This document shows positions 1 to 7,705 of a stretch of DNA of 64,000 bases, one piece after another. The notes under the pieces were generated by a model. That model did no database searches. It had not been told where the DNA came from and was given only the letters and a program-made list of their open reading frames with translations. The stretch spans positions 62,001 to 126,000 of the forward strand of contig JAUYUB010000024.1 of assembly GCA_030692765.1 (NCBI GenBank), in the 5' to 3' direction. Position 1 is the stretch's first letter, and each line of letters starts with the position of its first letter. Source of the stretch: Sulfuricurvum sp. (lineage in GTDB: Bacteria > Campylobacterota > Campylobacteria > Campylobacterales > Sulfurimonadaceae). The position numbers were made by a program, and so were the translations under genes.

Positions 1-312
1 CTTCAGGACATAGAATTTGACCGAACGCGTGGGTTACACTCAATACCTTCACGATACGGGAGTACGATAACCCTACGCATATCATCGTATTTCCATGCGA
101 TAACCATCGTTTTTTGGACATTGTTTGTGTATGAAGCCGGTTTGGGAACGGTCGCGTATCTGGCAATTTTATTTTCGATACTGATGCTGGGGTACGAACA
201 TTATCTGGTTCGTTTGGATTTTACAAAAATAGACAGGGCTTTTTTTACGGTAAACGGATATCTTGGTTTTGTTTTTTTTGGATGTATTATTTTAGATAAG
301 GCAATGGGATGA
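1..312 (+). CDS. mqnP: UbiA-family prenyltransferase, C-terminal part (probable MqnP)
   Basis: The frame is open from the first base, so only the last 103 residues are present and the start lies outside the window. The C-terminus carries hydrophobic helices around the segment YEHYLVRLDFTKID, followed by AFFTVNGYLG. This is the usual ending of 4-hydroxybenzoate-type polyprenyltransferases (UbiA family), integral membrane enzymes that attach a polyprenyl chain to an aromatic acid. Because mqnC of the futalosine menaquinone route is in the same window, the homologue MqnP is the likelier identity than UbiA; that choice is inference. The stop overlaps the next start as ATGA. Confidence 0.8.
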   Translation, partial: LQDIEFDRTRGLHSIPSRYGSTITLRISSYFHAITIVFWTLFVYEAGLGTVAYLAILFSILMLGYEHYLVRLDFTKIDRAFFTVNGYLGFVFFGCIILDKAMG

Positions 313-830
313 ACAACGTACATTTGATTGAAGCTCCTTTGGAAGGCGAATTTGACATCGCAGAACGTCATCCCCAATATTTTGAACGAGAATATGATAC
401 GATAGGTGAAAGTGATGATGACGCAATAGGACAGTGGCTTAGAGTGGCCAAAGCCAAAGGGGAAACGAGCGACAGCGATCCCGTGGTGCTGCATCTGATT
501 GTTGAACTTTATCGCAAAATAGATCGATTGGAACAAATCATTACCAACACGACACCCACGTATTTTCCTTTGAGTCAAAAGGTGAAGGTTTGCCGAATCG
601 GGTTCGAGCATTTTGAAATAAGTGAGCCATTATTAGAATCAGGAAAACGGTATTATGGGCGTATCGTATTGCCGCTTCAAAATAAAAAAGTGGTCCCGCT
701 GTATTTCGAGGCACAAAGTACGACATTGGCTAAAATTGTCCGTATTCATTCAAGAGATGAAAGAGAATGGGGTGCCTACGCTAGATCAAAAGAACGTCTT
801 AAAATACGTCATTTAAAGGGGAATGTGTAA
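309..830 (+). CDS. hypothetical protein, possible PilZ-like C-terminal domain
   Basis: A 173-residue soluble protein with no signal peptide or membrane segment. Its start overlaps the prenyltransferase stop (ATGA), so translation is probably coupled. The first 80 residues are acidic and end in a short helix (ELYRKIDRLEQII). The second half, from about residue 90, reads as a small beta-rich domain (SGKRYYGRIVLPLQ, VPLYFEA) that loosely resembles PilZ-type folds, but I cannot see the RxxxR and DxSxxG c-di-GMP motifs. The function is not recognised. It sits just before a membrane-anchored coiled-coil protein and the two may act together. Confidence 0.7.
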   Translation: MNNVHLIEAPLEGEFDIAERHPQYFEREYDTIGESDDDAIGQWLRVAKAKGETSDSDPVVLHLIVELYRKIDRLEQIITNTTPTYFPLSQKVKVCRIGFEHFEISEPLLESGKRYYGRIVLPLQNKKVVPLYFEAQSTTLAKIVRIHSRDEREWGAYARSKERLKIRHLKGNV

Positions 831-831
831 T

Positions 832-1341
832 ATGGGAATCGAACTGGTCATTATTGCACTTGCTATTTTAATTTTGGGATTGACCTATTATTCAGTGAAC
901 AAAGAGAATGAGGTGAACACAAAACTTCGTGCTGTTGCGCATGCTGTGGAAGAGCTGCACCGCGAGGTATACAAACTTGAAAAGCGGGTGAAGCAAGAGC
1001 TCGAAATCATGACCTCGCTTCAGGAAACACTTCCAGAAACAGCACGTCTTGCTAATGCTAAAACCGATCAGGATATGAGTGAGCTATCCGCTCCGATTAT
1101 GGAATCTTTGGAGCATATCGAGGGGACGTTTACTGCTTACAAAGAAAAAACAGAAAACCGTTTGCGCTATTTAGAGGAGCGGATTCGTAACCTCTCGCTG
1201 CCAACGTCTATCAGCGGAATGGACGATGAAAAAGTGATCAGCCGATACAATCAGGGGATGGAGGTGGATCTCATAGCCAAAGAGCTACGTCTTTCAAAAG
1301 CCGAAGTCGAATTTGTTTTAAAAATAAACCAACTCAGATAG
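832..1341 (+). CDS. membrane-anchored coiled-coil protein with C-terminal helix-turn-helix
   Basis: About 169 residues. One N-terminal membrane helix (IELVIIALAILILGLTYY) is followed by a long charged coiled coil (residues ~25-120) and a short C-terminal segment (VISRYNQGMEVDLIAKELRL then SKAEVEFVLKIN) that looks like a helix-turn-helix of the kind seen in sigma-factor region 4 and DUF2802-like proteins. The start is placed at ATG 832 because the earlier in-frame ATG at 823 overlaps the upstream gene by 8 nt; either is possible. The cytoplasmic HTH on a membrane tether suggests DNA or protein binding at the membrane. The function is unknown. Confidence 0.75.
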   Translation: MGIELVIIALAILILGLTYYSVNKENEVNTKLRAVAHAVEELHREVYKLEKRVKQELEIMTSLQETLPETARLANAKTDQDMSELSAPIMESLEHIEGTFTAYKEKTENRLRYLEERIRNLSLPTSISGMDDEKVISRYNQGMEVDLIAKELRLSKAEVEFVLKINQLR

Positions 1342-1358
1342 TTATAAGCTTTTAAAGG

Positions 1359-1364
1359 TATAAT
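1359..1364 (+). promoter_or_regulatory. -10 element of the tRNA-Arg promoter
   Basis: A perfect TATAAT lies 18 bp upstream of the mature tRNA 5' end, in an AT-rich stretch right after the coiled-coil gene. No good -35 is visible, as is common in Campylobacterota vegetative promoters. Confidence 0.6.
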
Positions 1365-1382
1365 TTCGTTCTCTTTAAATGT

Positions 1383-1459
1383 GCGTCCGTAGCTCAGCTG
1401 GATAGAGCACCGGTTTGCGGTACCGGCGGTCAGGGATTCGAATTCCTTCGGGCGCACCA
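1383..1459 (+). tRNA. tRNA-Arg (anticodon GCG)
   Basis: The cloverleaf can be folded by hand. The acceptor stem GCGTCCG pairs with CGGGCGC, with one G-U. The D stem is GCTC/GAGC. The anticodon stem CCGGT/ACCGG encloses the loop TTGCGGT. The T arm AGGGA/TCCTT has the loop TTCGAAT. A73 and an encoded CCA complete the 77 nt. The anticodon read from positions 34-36 is GCG, decoding CGC and CGU as arginine. Many bacteria use an A34 (inosine) tRNA for this box, so the G34 form is worth noting. Confidence 0.95.
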
Positions 1460-1547
1460 TCTATAAACTCCCTACTTATCGAACTTTCATCAACTTAAAA
1501 TAAAACACAAAAATGACTTAAGAATTCAACCACTCCCACTTTTTTTT

Positions 1548-1582
1548 GAACTATTTATTTGGCGTATCAATTTAAATAGTTC
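1548..1582. repeat. 10-bp perfect inverted repeat
   Basis: GAACTATTTA and its exact reverse complement TAAATAGTTC are separated by 15 nt. The repeat lies in the gene-poor stretch 1460-1839, about 90 nt after the tRNA and 33 nt before a TATAAT at 1615-1620. It may be an operator or the weak terminator of the tRNA transcript, since a T8 run lies just to its left. No coding potential was seen around it. Confidence 0.4.
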
Positions 1583-1670
1583 CGTAACTGATACTGTTGT
1601 TTTATTTTTATTGGTATAATGAATTGTTTTATATTCTAATTTATACATACACAAAGATAGGAGATGATTT

Positions 1671-1712
1671 ATGGATCAGCTTCAAAGTGGAATGCCCCCC
1701 CCCGTTATATAG
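1671..1712 (+). pseudogene. aborted mini-ORF containing a C9 tract
   Basis: There is a good ribosome site (AGGAGA, 6 nt before ATG 1671) and a TATAAT at 1615-1620. The reading frame codes for only 13 residues, runs through nine consecutive C (1695-1703) and stops at TAG. Adding or removing one C gives stops 20-40 nt further on, so no tract length restores a long protein here. It looks like the 5' end of a decayed gene, or a short leader ORF. Nothing else is seen in 1460-1770 apart from this, the inverted repeat and the promoter element. Confidence 0.4.
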
Positions 1713-1779
1713 ACACATTAGTTTTTCACTAACACATAATTAAGCTACAGACTAAGATTTCCTAATTGTATAATGTTTG

Positions 1780-1812
1780 TGTAACCGTTTTGTATCCTCC
1801 TATTTTTATAAT
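1780..1812 (+). promoter_or_regulatory. PhoB-like direct-repeat box and -10 for the phosphatase gene
   Basis: TGTAACC (1780-1786) and TGTATCC (1791-1797) form a direct repeat with an 11-bp period. Exactly 9 bp later there is a perfect -10, TATAAT (1807-1812). No -35 hexamer is needed in this layout because an OmpR/PhoB-class activator sits in its place. The same spacing is seen upstream of the TonB operon and the RTX gene. The transcript would start about 20 nt before the GTG start codon. Confidence 0.6.
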
Positions 1813-1839
1813 ACGATATAAATATACAGGAGGTTTACG

Positions 1840-2460
1840 GTGTATAAAAGATATCTGCTGGTTCCCATATTTGCTCTTGCTGGATTGTATGTTTGGTATG
1901 TCCATTTTAACTATCGCTTTGAAGTTATTGATAAAAATAAAGTGTATAAATCTGCCGCTATACCGCCAAAAGAACTTTCTGCGTATCTTCGGAAGTACAA
2001 TATTAAAACCGTTGTTGATTTACGCGATGGTGGAAGTTATAGTGATCTGAATCCTGTTAATCAATCTGAAATCGACGCAGAAGCACGTGTCATTGCAAAA
2101 ATTGCTAATGTAGAACACATTAATATACCTTCCCCGCAAGTACCAACACGTGAAACATTGACCCGTTTTTTAACTGTTATCAATGATAAAAATGCTTATC
2201 CTATCTTAATCCATTGTCATCATGGAACCGGTCGTGCACAAATTTATTCAGCAATTTATCGAATCGAAATGTTAAAAATGGCCAATGAAGAAGCCCGTGC
2301 TAAAACCAGATGGATTACAGAGATGCCTGGATATAAAAGTTCTTTTGCACGTACAAAAGAAAAAGGGGAGTTTTTAGCGCTATACCATCCCTCTGAACAA
2401 GGACCTAAAAGCACGAGAGATACTTTGCATGCTTCGTTGTACGGACTCACTATCCAATAA
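1840..2460 (+). CDS. exported/membrane-anchored dual-specificity-type protein phosphatase
   Basis: A 206-residue protein. An N-terminal hydrophobic segment (residues ~4-21) acts as a signal anchor. The body has the Cys-phosphatase fold: VYKSAAIPPKELSAYLRKY, then a VVDLRDG strand, and the P-loop HCHHGTGR (about residues 126-133), which satisfies CX5R with the nucleophilic Cys and the phosphate-binding Arg. This is the layout of periplasmic TpbA-like tyrosine/dual-specificity phosphatases; the true substrate cannot be read from sequence. The start is GTG at 1840, with CAGGAGG 8 nt upstream. It is monocistronic, and the PhoB-like box ahead of it suggests induction by phosphate limitation. Confidence 0.85.
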   Translation: MYKRYLLVPIFALAGLYVWYVHFNYRFEVIDKNKVYKSAAIPPKELSAYLRKYNIKTVVDLRDGGSYSDLNPVNQSEIDAEARVIAKIANVEHINIPSPQVPTRETLTRFLTVINDKNAYPILIHCHHGTGRAQIYSAIYRIEMLKMANEEARAKTRWITEMPGYKSSFARTKEKGEFLALYHPSEQGPKSTRDTLHASLYGLTIQ

Positions 2461-2626
2461 ATTTTGCTATTTCAAGTGGTAAGTGTAATGCACAGTTAAG
2501 CTAGAGGATATGATTTAGACTGTACGAATATTGTGTGATTGATTATTAAGGTTGTAGAAGTTGATGGGTAGCATATTAATCCCATATTCATGTTTTGAAT
2601 GAATAAAGATAAATTCTAAGCCATTT

Positions 2627-2659
2627 CGTAACCTAAGCGTAATAATTTTTATGTACCAT
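2627..2659 (+). promoter_or_regulatory. PhoB-like direct-repeat box and -10 for the TonB operon
   Basis: CGTAACC (2627-2633) and CGTAATA (2638-2644) repeat with an 11-bp period. A weaker -10, TACCAT (2654-2659), follows after 9 bp, the same spacing as in the two other boxes of this window. It lies 26 nt before the start of the DUF3450 gene, the first gene of the TonB/receptor operon. Confidence 0.55.
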
Positions 2660-2684
2660 TCGCAAAATACTTTCTGGAGTACAA

Positions 2685-3464
2685 ATGTTTGAAAATAAAA
2701 AAAAGAGTCTTCACTCTTTGGCGCTAAGTTGTTTAATGCTTTCATCTCCTTTGTTAGCCACACAAAACAATGAAGAGATGGTTCAGTCCATAATGAAACT
2801 GCGTTCCGAAGTTGAATCACTCTATTCAAAAATCGATGAAAACAAAGAGAGCTATAAATCTCAGATGAAATCGCTTGCTTCTCAAAGTGCTGATAATAAA
2901 GCACAGCTTAATCGTCAAATGACTTCAAAAAAGCTTGCTCAGTTAGAGCTTTCGAAAGTACAGTCTGATATTGCTATGGCATCAGGCAAAAATGTGAAAC
3001 TTACACCGTTGTTAGAAAGTGGGATGTCGTTGCTAAAAGAGAGCATTCGAAGTGGTATTCCATTTAAGGCCAAAGAACGAATGGCTGGAGTTGATAAAAT
3101 TAAACAACAGCTTGATGCGGGAGTTATCACAGAAGAGAAAGCGTTATCTTTGTTGTGGGCAGGATTTGATGATAACTTACGCATGACCAAAGAGATTGGA
3201 GTATTCAAACAAGAGATTGTTTTGGATAAGAAAAAAGTTCTTTGTGAAGTCGGAAAAATCGGCACAGTCATGATGTTTTTCGCAACATCAGACAATCGCG
3301 CAGGCTACGTAGTAAAAGAAGGCAATGTATACGATTACAAAGTGGTCAACGATGAAAAAGAGAAAGAGAAGATTGTCGCATTGTTTAGTGCATTGAAATT
3401 ACAAATTCGAACAGGGTATTTCCAGCTTCCAAATGCCTTAGTAATGATGGAGGGTGGAAAATGA
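2685..3464 (+). CDS. DUF3450-family periplasmic protein of a TonB system
   Basis: A 259-residue protein with a signal peptide (positive start, hydrophobic SLALSCLMLSSPLLA, cleavage near residue 25). A long coiled coil spans ~30-100 and an alpha/beta C-terminal part covers ~170-255. Length, coiled coil and position match DUF3450 proteins, which accompany the long ExbB of TtpC-type TonB2 systems in marine bacteria. It is probably a periplasmic accessory to the energising complex; its exact role is unknown. TGGAG precedes the ATG. The stop overlaps the next gene by 4 nt, and it is the first gene of an operon running to 10872 or beyond. Confidence 0.8.
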   Translation: MFENKKKSLHSLALSCLMLSSPLLATQNNEEMVQSIMKLRSEVESLYSKIDENKESYKSQMKSLASQSADNKAQLNRQMTSKKLAQLELSKVQSDIAMASGKNVKLTPLLESGMSLLKESIRSGIPFKAKERMAGVDKIKQQLDAGVITEEKALSLLWAGFDDNLRMTKEIGVFKQEIVLDKKKVLCEVGKIGTVMMFFATSDNRAGYVVKEGNVYDYKVVNDEKEKEKIVALFSALKLQIRTGYFQLPNALVMMEGGK

Positions 3465-4774
3465 AAAGAATAGTAATAAGCGTATTATTTGTTGCGTTGA
3501 GTTTAGCACATGCGAACGATATTACCAATGCATACGCAAAAGAGTTTGCATTTCTAAAAGCGCAAAAAACCGAGCTTCAGAATCGCTTGCAAAAAGAGAA
3601 AAAAGAGCAAGACATTCAAATCATGAAATTGAATCAAGAGGTCGGTGGACTTCAAAATCAGTACATACAAGCAACACAGTCTACGGATGCATTGCAAATG
3701 GATGTAAAAAAAACGTCAGAGTCTCTTGGTGATGCAACAGGAAATAAAGAAATTGTTGCAAGTCTTGCAATTCAGGCAAAGAATACACTCAGTGATAATG
3801 GAGCACCGATCAAAGATGAGTCCATTTCCGATTTAGCAGCAATCGAACTTGCTTTTAATGAATCAGCGAGATTATTTAAAGAACTATCTTCTATTCGTAA
3901 AACACAGGGAGAGTTCTTTCTTCAAGACGGAACCAGTGTTAAAGGTGAAATTGTCCATGTTGGAAATGTAGCTGCGTACGGTATATCGTCAGAAGGTGCA
4001 GGAGCACTTGCCCCTGCTGGAAATGGTGCGTTTAAACTGTGGAATCAACAAGGACCGCTAAGTGAAGGTAAGATGTTGGCTGATGGTAAAATGCCTCAAG
4101 AGCTCAATATGTTTATTTATGAAACCCTCGACAAAGAAGTTGATTATCCGAAAGAAAAAACCATAAAAGAGACTTTAGATATGGGTGGCCCTATTGCATA
4201 TTTTATTGTAGTACTTGGTATACTTGGCCTATTCCTTCTTCTTTATAAAGTTAAAGTACTATTAAATGCGGGTTCAAATGTAGAAGAAATCAAACAAATT
4301 ATTGTGGACAAATTGCAAAATGGAAAAGGTGATGAAGCACTTGATGCAATTAACGGTTATCATGGCTCTGTTGCAAGGGTAATGAAAGCAACGCTGAGAA
4401 ACATAAAGTCAGACAGAGAGCATATTGAAGACATTATTACGGAAAATATCATCAATGAAAGTACTAACATCGATCAATATGGAAACTTTATACTTGTTCT
4501 TGCAGCGGTAGCACCATTGGTTGGTCTTTTGGGTACGGTTACGGGTATGATAACAACATTTGATGAGATTGCATCGTTTGGAACAAGTGATCCAAAACTT
4601 CTCTCGGGAGGGATCTCTGAAGCGCTTGTAAATACAGAGTTAGGACTTGCCGTAGCTATTCCTTTGCTTTTGGGAGGAAATCTTCTTTCGGGTTGGGCAC
4701 AGAGAATAAAAGATACGATGGAGCAAAGTGCATTACATATCGTTAATGTCCATAAAAAGCATAAAATACAATGA
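3461..4774 (+). CDS. TtpC-like long ExbB/TolQ-family proton-channel protein
   Basis: A 437-residue protein. A signal peptide (residues 1-18) is followed by a periplasmic coiled-coil domain (~20-120), a globular periplasmic part, and then the MotA/TolQ/ExbB domain with membrane helices near 243-265, 340-362 and 390-411. The signature APLVGLLGTVTGM is intact. The periplasmic extension ahead of the ExbB domain is the feature that separates TtpC-type proteins of TonB2 systems from ordinary ExbB. It probably couples the proton gradient to TonB together with the next two proteins. It overlaps both the DUF3450 gene and the second exbB by 4 nt. Confidence 0.88.
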   Translation: MKRIVISVLFVALSLAHANDITNAYAKEFAFLKAQKTELQNRLQKEKKEQDIQIMKLNQEVGGLQNQYIQATQSTDALQMDVKKTSESLGDATGNKEIVASLAIQAKNTLSDNGAPIKDESISDLAAIELAFNESARLFKELSSIRKTQGEFFLQDGTSVKGEIVHVGNVAAYGISSEGAGALAPAGNGAFKLWNQQGPLSEGKMLADGKMPQELNMFIYETLDKEVDYPKEKTIKETLDMGGPIAYFIVVLGILGLFLLLYKVKVLLNAGSNVEEIKQIIVDKLQNGKGDEALDAINGYHGSVARVMKATLRNIKSDREHIEDIITENIINESTNIDQYGNFILVLAAVAPLVGLLGTVTGMITTFDEIASFGTSDPKLLSGGISEALVNTELGLAVAIPLLLGGNLLSGWAQRIKDTMEQSALHIVNVHKKHKIQ

Positions 4775-5394
4775 TGTTTGCACCTCTAGAAAGCATAAAA
4801 GAGTTTATCGAGCTGATGAACAGCGGTGAAACGATTATGTGGGTACTTTTTGTACTCAATCTTATGCTCTGGTATGGCCTTGGATACCGTTATGCAGCAC
4901 TTACGAGGGGTACTGCTGGCAGTGTCAGACACCTTTTGGATAAACATGAAATAAACGGCGAAAAACAACCCATACGTGGGATGTTAGATTATGCTGTTAT
5001 TGATGCAATCAGTGCAAAAAATGAAGCCAATGGCATACTTCAAGATTGCAGAGACTATGTTTATGATGCTCTTTTTCCTTATTATATGGAAATTGGAAAA
5101 TATTCTATATTGATTAGGACAATTGCTTTACTGGCACCTCTCGTTGGATTGCTTGGAACTGTCACCGGAATGATTGAGACTTTTGATGCATTACAGACTT
5201 CTAGTATGTATTCACAATCAAACAGTATATCTGGGGGGATTTCAAAAGCACTCCTTGCAACTGAACTTGGTTTAATGGTTGCTGTTCCAGGATTGATTTT
5301 AGGAAAAATATTGGATAGAAAAGAAGAACGACTTGAGCTTGATTTCGAACAAGTAACAAAAATATTAAGTACGAAGGATTCACATGAGATGTAG
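4771..5394 (+). CDS. exbB: ExbB/TolQ-family proton-channel protein
   Basis: A 207-residue protein with three membrane helices: residues ~20-40, ~115-140 (LAPLVGLLGTVTGMIETF) and ~155-178 (TELGLMVAVPGLILGKIL). This is a normal-length ExbB without the extra periplasmic domain of its neighbour. With ExbD it forms the inner-membrane proton channel that energises TonB. The ATGA overlap with the long ExbB and the 11-nt overlap with exbD indicate a coupled operon. Confidence 0.9.
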   Translation: MMFAPLESIKEFIELMNSGETIMWVLFVLNLMLWYGLGYRYAALTRGTAGSVRHLLDKHEINGEKQPIRGMLDYAVIDAISAKNEANGILQDCRDYVYDALFPYYMEIGKYSILIRTIALLAPLVGLLGTVTGMIETFDALQTSSMYSQSNSISGGISKALLATELGLMVAVPGLILGKILDRKEERLELDFEQVTKILSTKDSHEM

Positions 5395-5788
5395 ACGAAA
5401 ACAACATGATGCAGATAACTTAAATCTTACCCCACTTATTGATGTTTTGTTTGTTTTATTGATATTTTTTATGGTCACAACTACCTTTGTTAAAGATATG
5501 AAAGTGGATATCGATCGTCCAGCTGCTGCTTCAGCTGCCGTAGCGGACGTAAAAGTAATACGAGTCTATATCGATAGCTCCAATGAGATTTACATTGATA
5601 ATCAGCCAATCAAATTGTGGGCGATACAATCGAAATTACGTGATCTTCTCCGCACATCTGCTGAAAAATCGATATTGGTGGTGAGCGATTCGAAGATTCC
5701 GGTCAACTCTTTGATCGATGTTGTTGATGAGTGTCGAATGAGCGGTGCAAAAGAGGTCGCGGTATCAACGACCAAAGAGCTTGGGTAA
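5384..5788 (+). CDS. exbD: ExbD/TolR-family protein
   Basis: A 134-residue protein with the ExbD pattern. A short cytoplasmic N-terminus is followed by the membrane helix NLTPLIDVLFVLLIFFMVTT (residues ~10-30) with the proton-carrying Asp, and then a periplasmic domain of about 95 residues with the usual SKIPVNSLIDVVDECR region. It is the partner of the two ExbB proteins upstream. The GAAGGA just before the ATG is a ribosome site inside the exbB 3' end. Confidence 0.92.
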   Translation: MRCRRKQHDADNLNLTPLIDVLFVLLIFFMVTTTFVKDMKVDIDRPAAASAAVADVKVIRVYIDSSNEIYIDNQPIKLWAIQSKLRDLLRTSAEKSILVVSDSKIPVNSLIDVVDECRMSGAKEVAVSTTKELG

Positions 5789-5794
5789 TTCATA

Positions 5795-6424
5795 ATGGCA
5801 ATGCACATCAACACAAGGAAGAGGCACAAGTTTGCTCTTTTAACCGCAATTATCGGTTCGATAATTATGATGATGCTCGTCTTAGCATTTAACAAACCAT
5901 CAGATAAAAAAGCAGAAACGGTGGTTGCAAAAAGTAGAATTTTGGATGTTAAACGCCAAGAACAAGTCAAGCAGAATGAAGCAAAGAGCCAGCCTAAATC
6001 AGAACCAAAGCAAGCACCGGCAAACAACAACGCGCTTCCTGACATAGGCTCAATGGTCGGCGGAATTGCGATGAATATTCCCGAGCTATCTTTGGGCGGT
6101 CTTATTCAAGATGCGGCATCTTTGCTGGATGAAGGTTCAGACGATGGCGATGGAAGTGTTGATACTTCGCCTAAAGTACTGACGCGTACCGAGATGGAAT
6201 ACCCAAGCAATGCTGCTAAAGAGGGTTTGCATGGGTATGTCGTTGTCAATGTTTTAATCGATACGGATGGCAATGTTGAGATGGTTAAAGTACTTGAATC
6301 TCAGCCATCAGGTGTATTTGATGATGCAGCTATGAGAGGGGTAAAGGATTGGAAATTTACACCCGCTATGAGCAAAGGTAAACCTGTCAAGATGTGGGCA
6401 AAACAAAAGATTAAATTTAATTAG
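5795..6424 (+). CDS. tonB: TonB-family energy transducer (short, TonB2-like)
   Basis: A 209-residue protein with one N-terminal membrane helix (residues ~11-32) and a short linker with only a few Pro/Lys repeats. The C-terminal TonB domain (~125-209) has the expected AAKEGLHGYVVVNVLIDTDG, the AAMRGVKDWKFTPA segment and the final strand. The brief linker is typical of TonB2-class proteins, which are thought to need a TtpC-like partner to span the periplasm. The long ExbB upstream fits that need. There are 6 nt between exbD and this gene. Confidence 0.9.
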   Translation: MAMHINTRKRHKFALLTAIIGSIIMMMLVLAFNKPSDKKAETVVAKSRILDVKRQEQVKQNEAKSQPKSEPKQAPANNNALPDIGSMVGGIAMNIPELSLGGLIQDAASLLDEGSDDGDGSVDTSPKVLTRTEMEYPSNAAKEGLHGYVVVNVLIDTDGNVEMVKVLESQPSGVFDDAAMRGVKDWKFTPAMSKGKPVKMWAKQKIKFN

Positions 6425-6433
6425 GACTGTATT

Positions 6434-7705
6434 GTGATAAAAAAAATTCTAACGGTACTGATATTTATCGCGTGTGCACATGGTGCAGACAATAATGCCA
6501 AAATAGGTGATTTAGATCATATGGCGATCGCGACAGCAATGGTTTATGATGGAAAATACGATGGTGCTAAATCGGAATTGGACCTAGTCGACATCAATTT
6601 CCAAGCGTTGGACCGTGCCAAATATTATACAATTAAAGCGACATTGGCATCTAAAACAAATCTGCATGAGCAAGCCGTAGAGAATTTTATTAAAGCGATT
6701 GATGAAACCAAAAAAATGGTGTATGTTTCCCCAAAAGAAGCGCAAGACAAAAAACGTAAATATCTGTTCAAAATTGGCAGTACATCTAAGGTGACAGAAG
6801 AGATAAAGAGTGACCCAGAATTTGAACACAATAAACAAATTAAAATTGAACGCCTTTATGCTAATCTGTCTCAATCGTATTACAAATTAAAAGAGTACAA
6901 AAAATGTGTTGATGCCCTCGATTTATCGGGGGAAAATGGTCAGAATAAAGCGGGTTTATACGCATTTAGAGCAGACTGCTATTGGAAAGCGGGTGAGCAT
7001 TCCAATGCGATGGAAGCACTAAATCGCGGATACGAGAAATTTTCGGATGTTCAATTGCTGAAACAAAAGTATTTTTATTTATCCGAACTAAAACTCTATA
7101 AAGCAGCAGTAGAAACAGCCAAAATTTACATTGATAAAGCTGGTAAAAAGGAAGATGACTATCTTTATCTTGCACAAATGTTAATACAGGCAAAACAAAC
7201 TGAAGATGCGATAATGATACTTGAAGAGGGGAAAATGATTTTTCCTTCCAATCCGACATTCGGCGTTATGCTGACTAATGTGTATCTCAAAAAAGAGATG
7301 CGTCACACTGGTGCAGCAATAATGGAAAGCAGCGCCAATATCGATCAAAAGTATTTAAAAGACTCTGTTGAATCTTTTCGTCAAGTTAAAGATTATTCAC
7401 ACGCTTTATATCTTAATATGCACGTAGTAGATCAAAAAGATAATATCAAACAAAAAATCGCAATGCATTTGGAGCGGGGTGAGTTTGAGCAAATTATCGG
7501 TTTAAAAGATGCGATGATGAGAAACGGGATGCAAGATGATGAAAATATAATCTATACATTGGCCTATTCTTATTACATGGCCGGTGATTATCCGAATGCG
7601 GAGATATACCTGCAATCTATAAATGATAACGATCTGTTTCAAAAAGCGACTATCATTCGTAAGAATATTGAAAAATGTAAAGCTAATCCAAGGGAGTGTA
7701 TCTAA
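6434..7705 (+). CDS. periplasmic tetratricopeptide-repeat protein of the TonB operon
   Basis: A 423-residue exported protein with a GTG start. The signal peptide is at ~1-17 (IKKILTVLIFIACAHGA). The rest is helical repeats recognisable as TPR-like units, for example around 140-175 (LYANLSQSYYKLKEYKKCVDAL), 178-205 (RADCYWKAGEHSNAMEALNR) and 375-395 (YTLAYSYYMAGDYPNAEIYL). TPR proteins are a constant member of DUF3450/TtpC-type TonB clusters and probably scaffold the complex in the periplasm. The stop overlaps the receptor start (TAATG). Confidence 0.85.
   Translation: MIKKILTVLIFIACAHGADNNAKIGDLDHMAIATAMVYDGKYDGAKSELDLVDINFQALDRAKYYTIKATLASKTNLHEQAVENFIKAIDETKKMVYVSPKEAQDKKRKYLFKIGSTSKVTEEIKSDPEFEHNKQIKIERLYANLSQSYYKLKEYKKCVDALDLSGENGQNKAGLYAFRADCYWKAGEHSNAMEALNRGYEKFSDVQLLKQKYFYLSELKLYKAAVETAKIYIDKAGKKEDDYLYLAQMLIQAKQTEDAIMILEEGKMIFPSNPTFGVMLTNVYLKKEMRHTGAAIMESSANIDQKYLKDSVESFRQVKDYSHALYLNMHVVDQKDNIKQKIAMHLERGEFEQIIGLKDAMMRNGMQDDENIIYTLAYSYYMAGDYPNAEIYLQSINDNDLFQKATIIRKNIEKCKANPRECI

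Noticed and set aside
1695-1703. Active phase-variation switch at the C9 tract
   Set aside because: I tried the three frames after the tract; all stop within about 40 nt, so no longer protein is switched here. Kept only as a possible remnant.
1766-2050. A frame overlapping the 5' end of the phosphatase gene
   Set aside because: It includes the promoter and the phosphatase start in another frame; the phosphatase frame has the conserved motifs.
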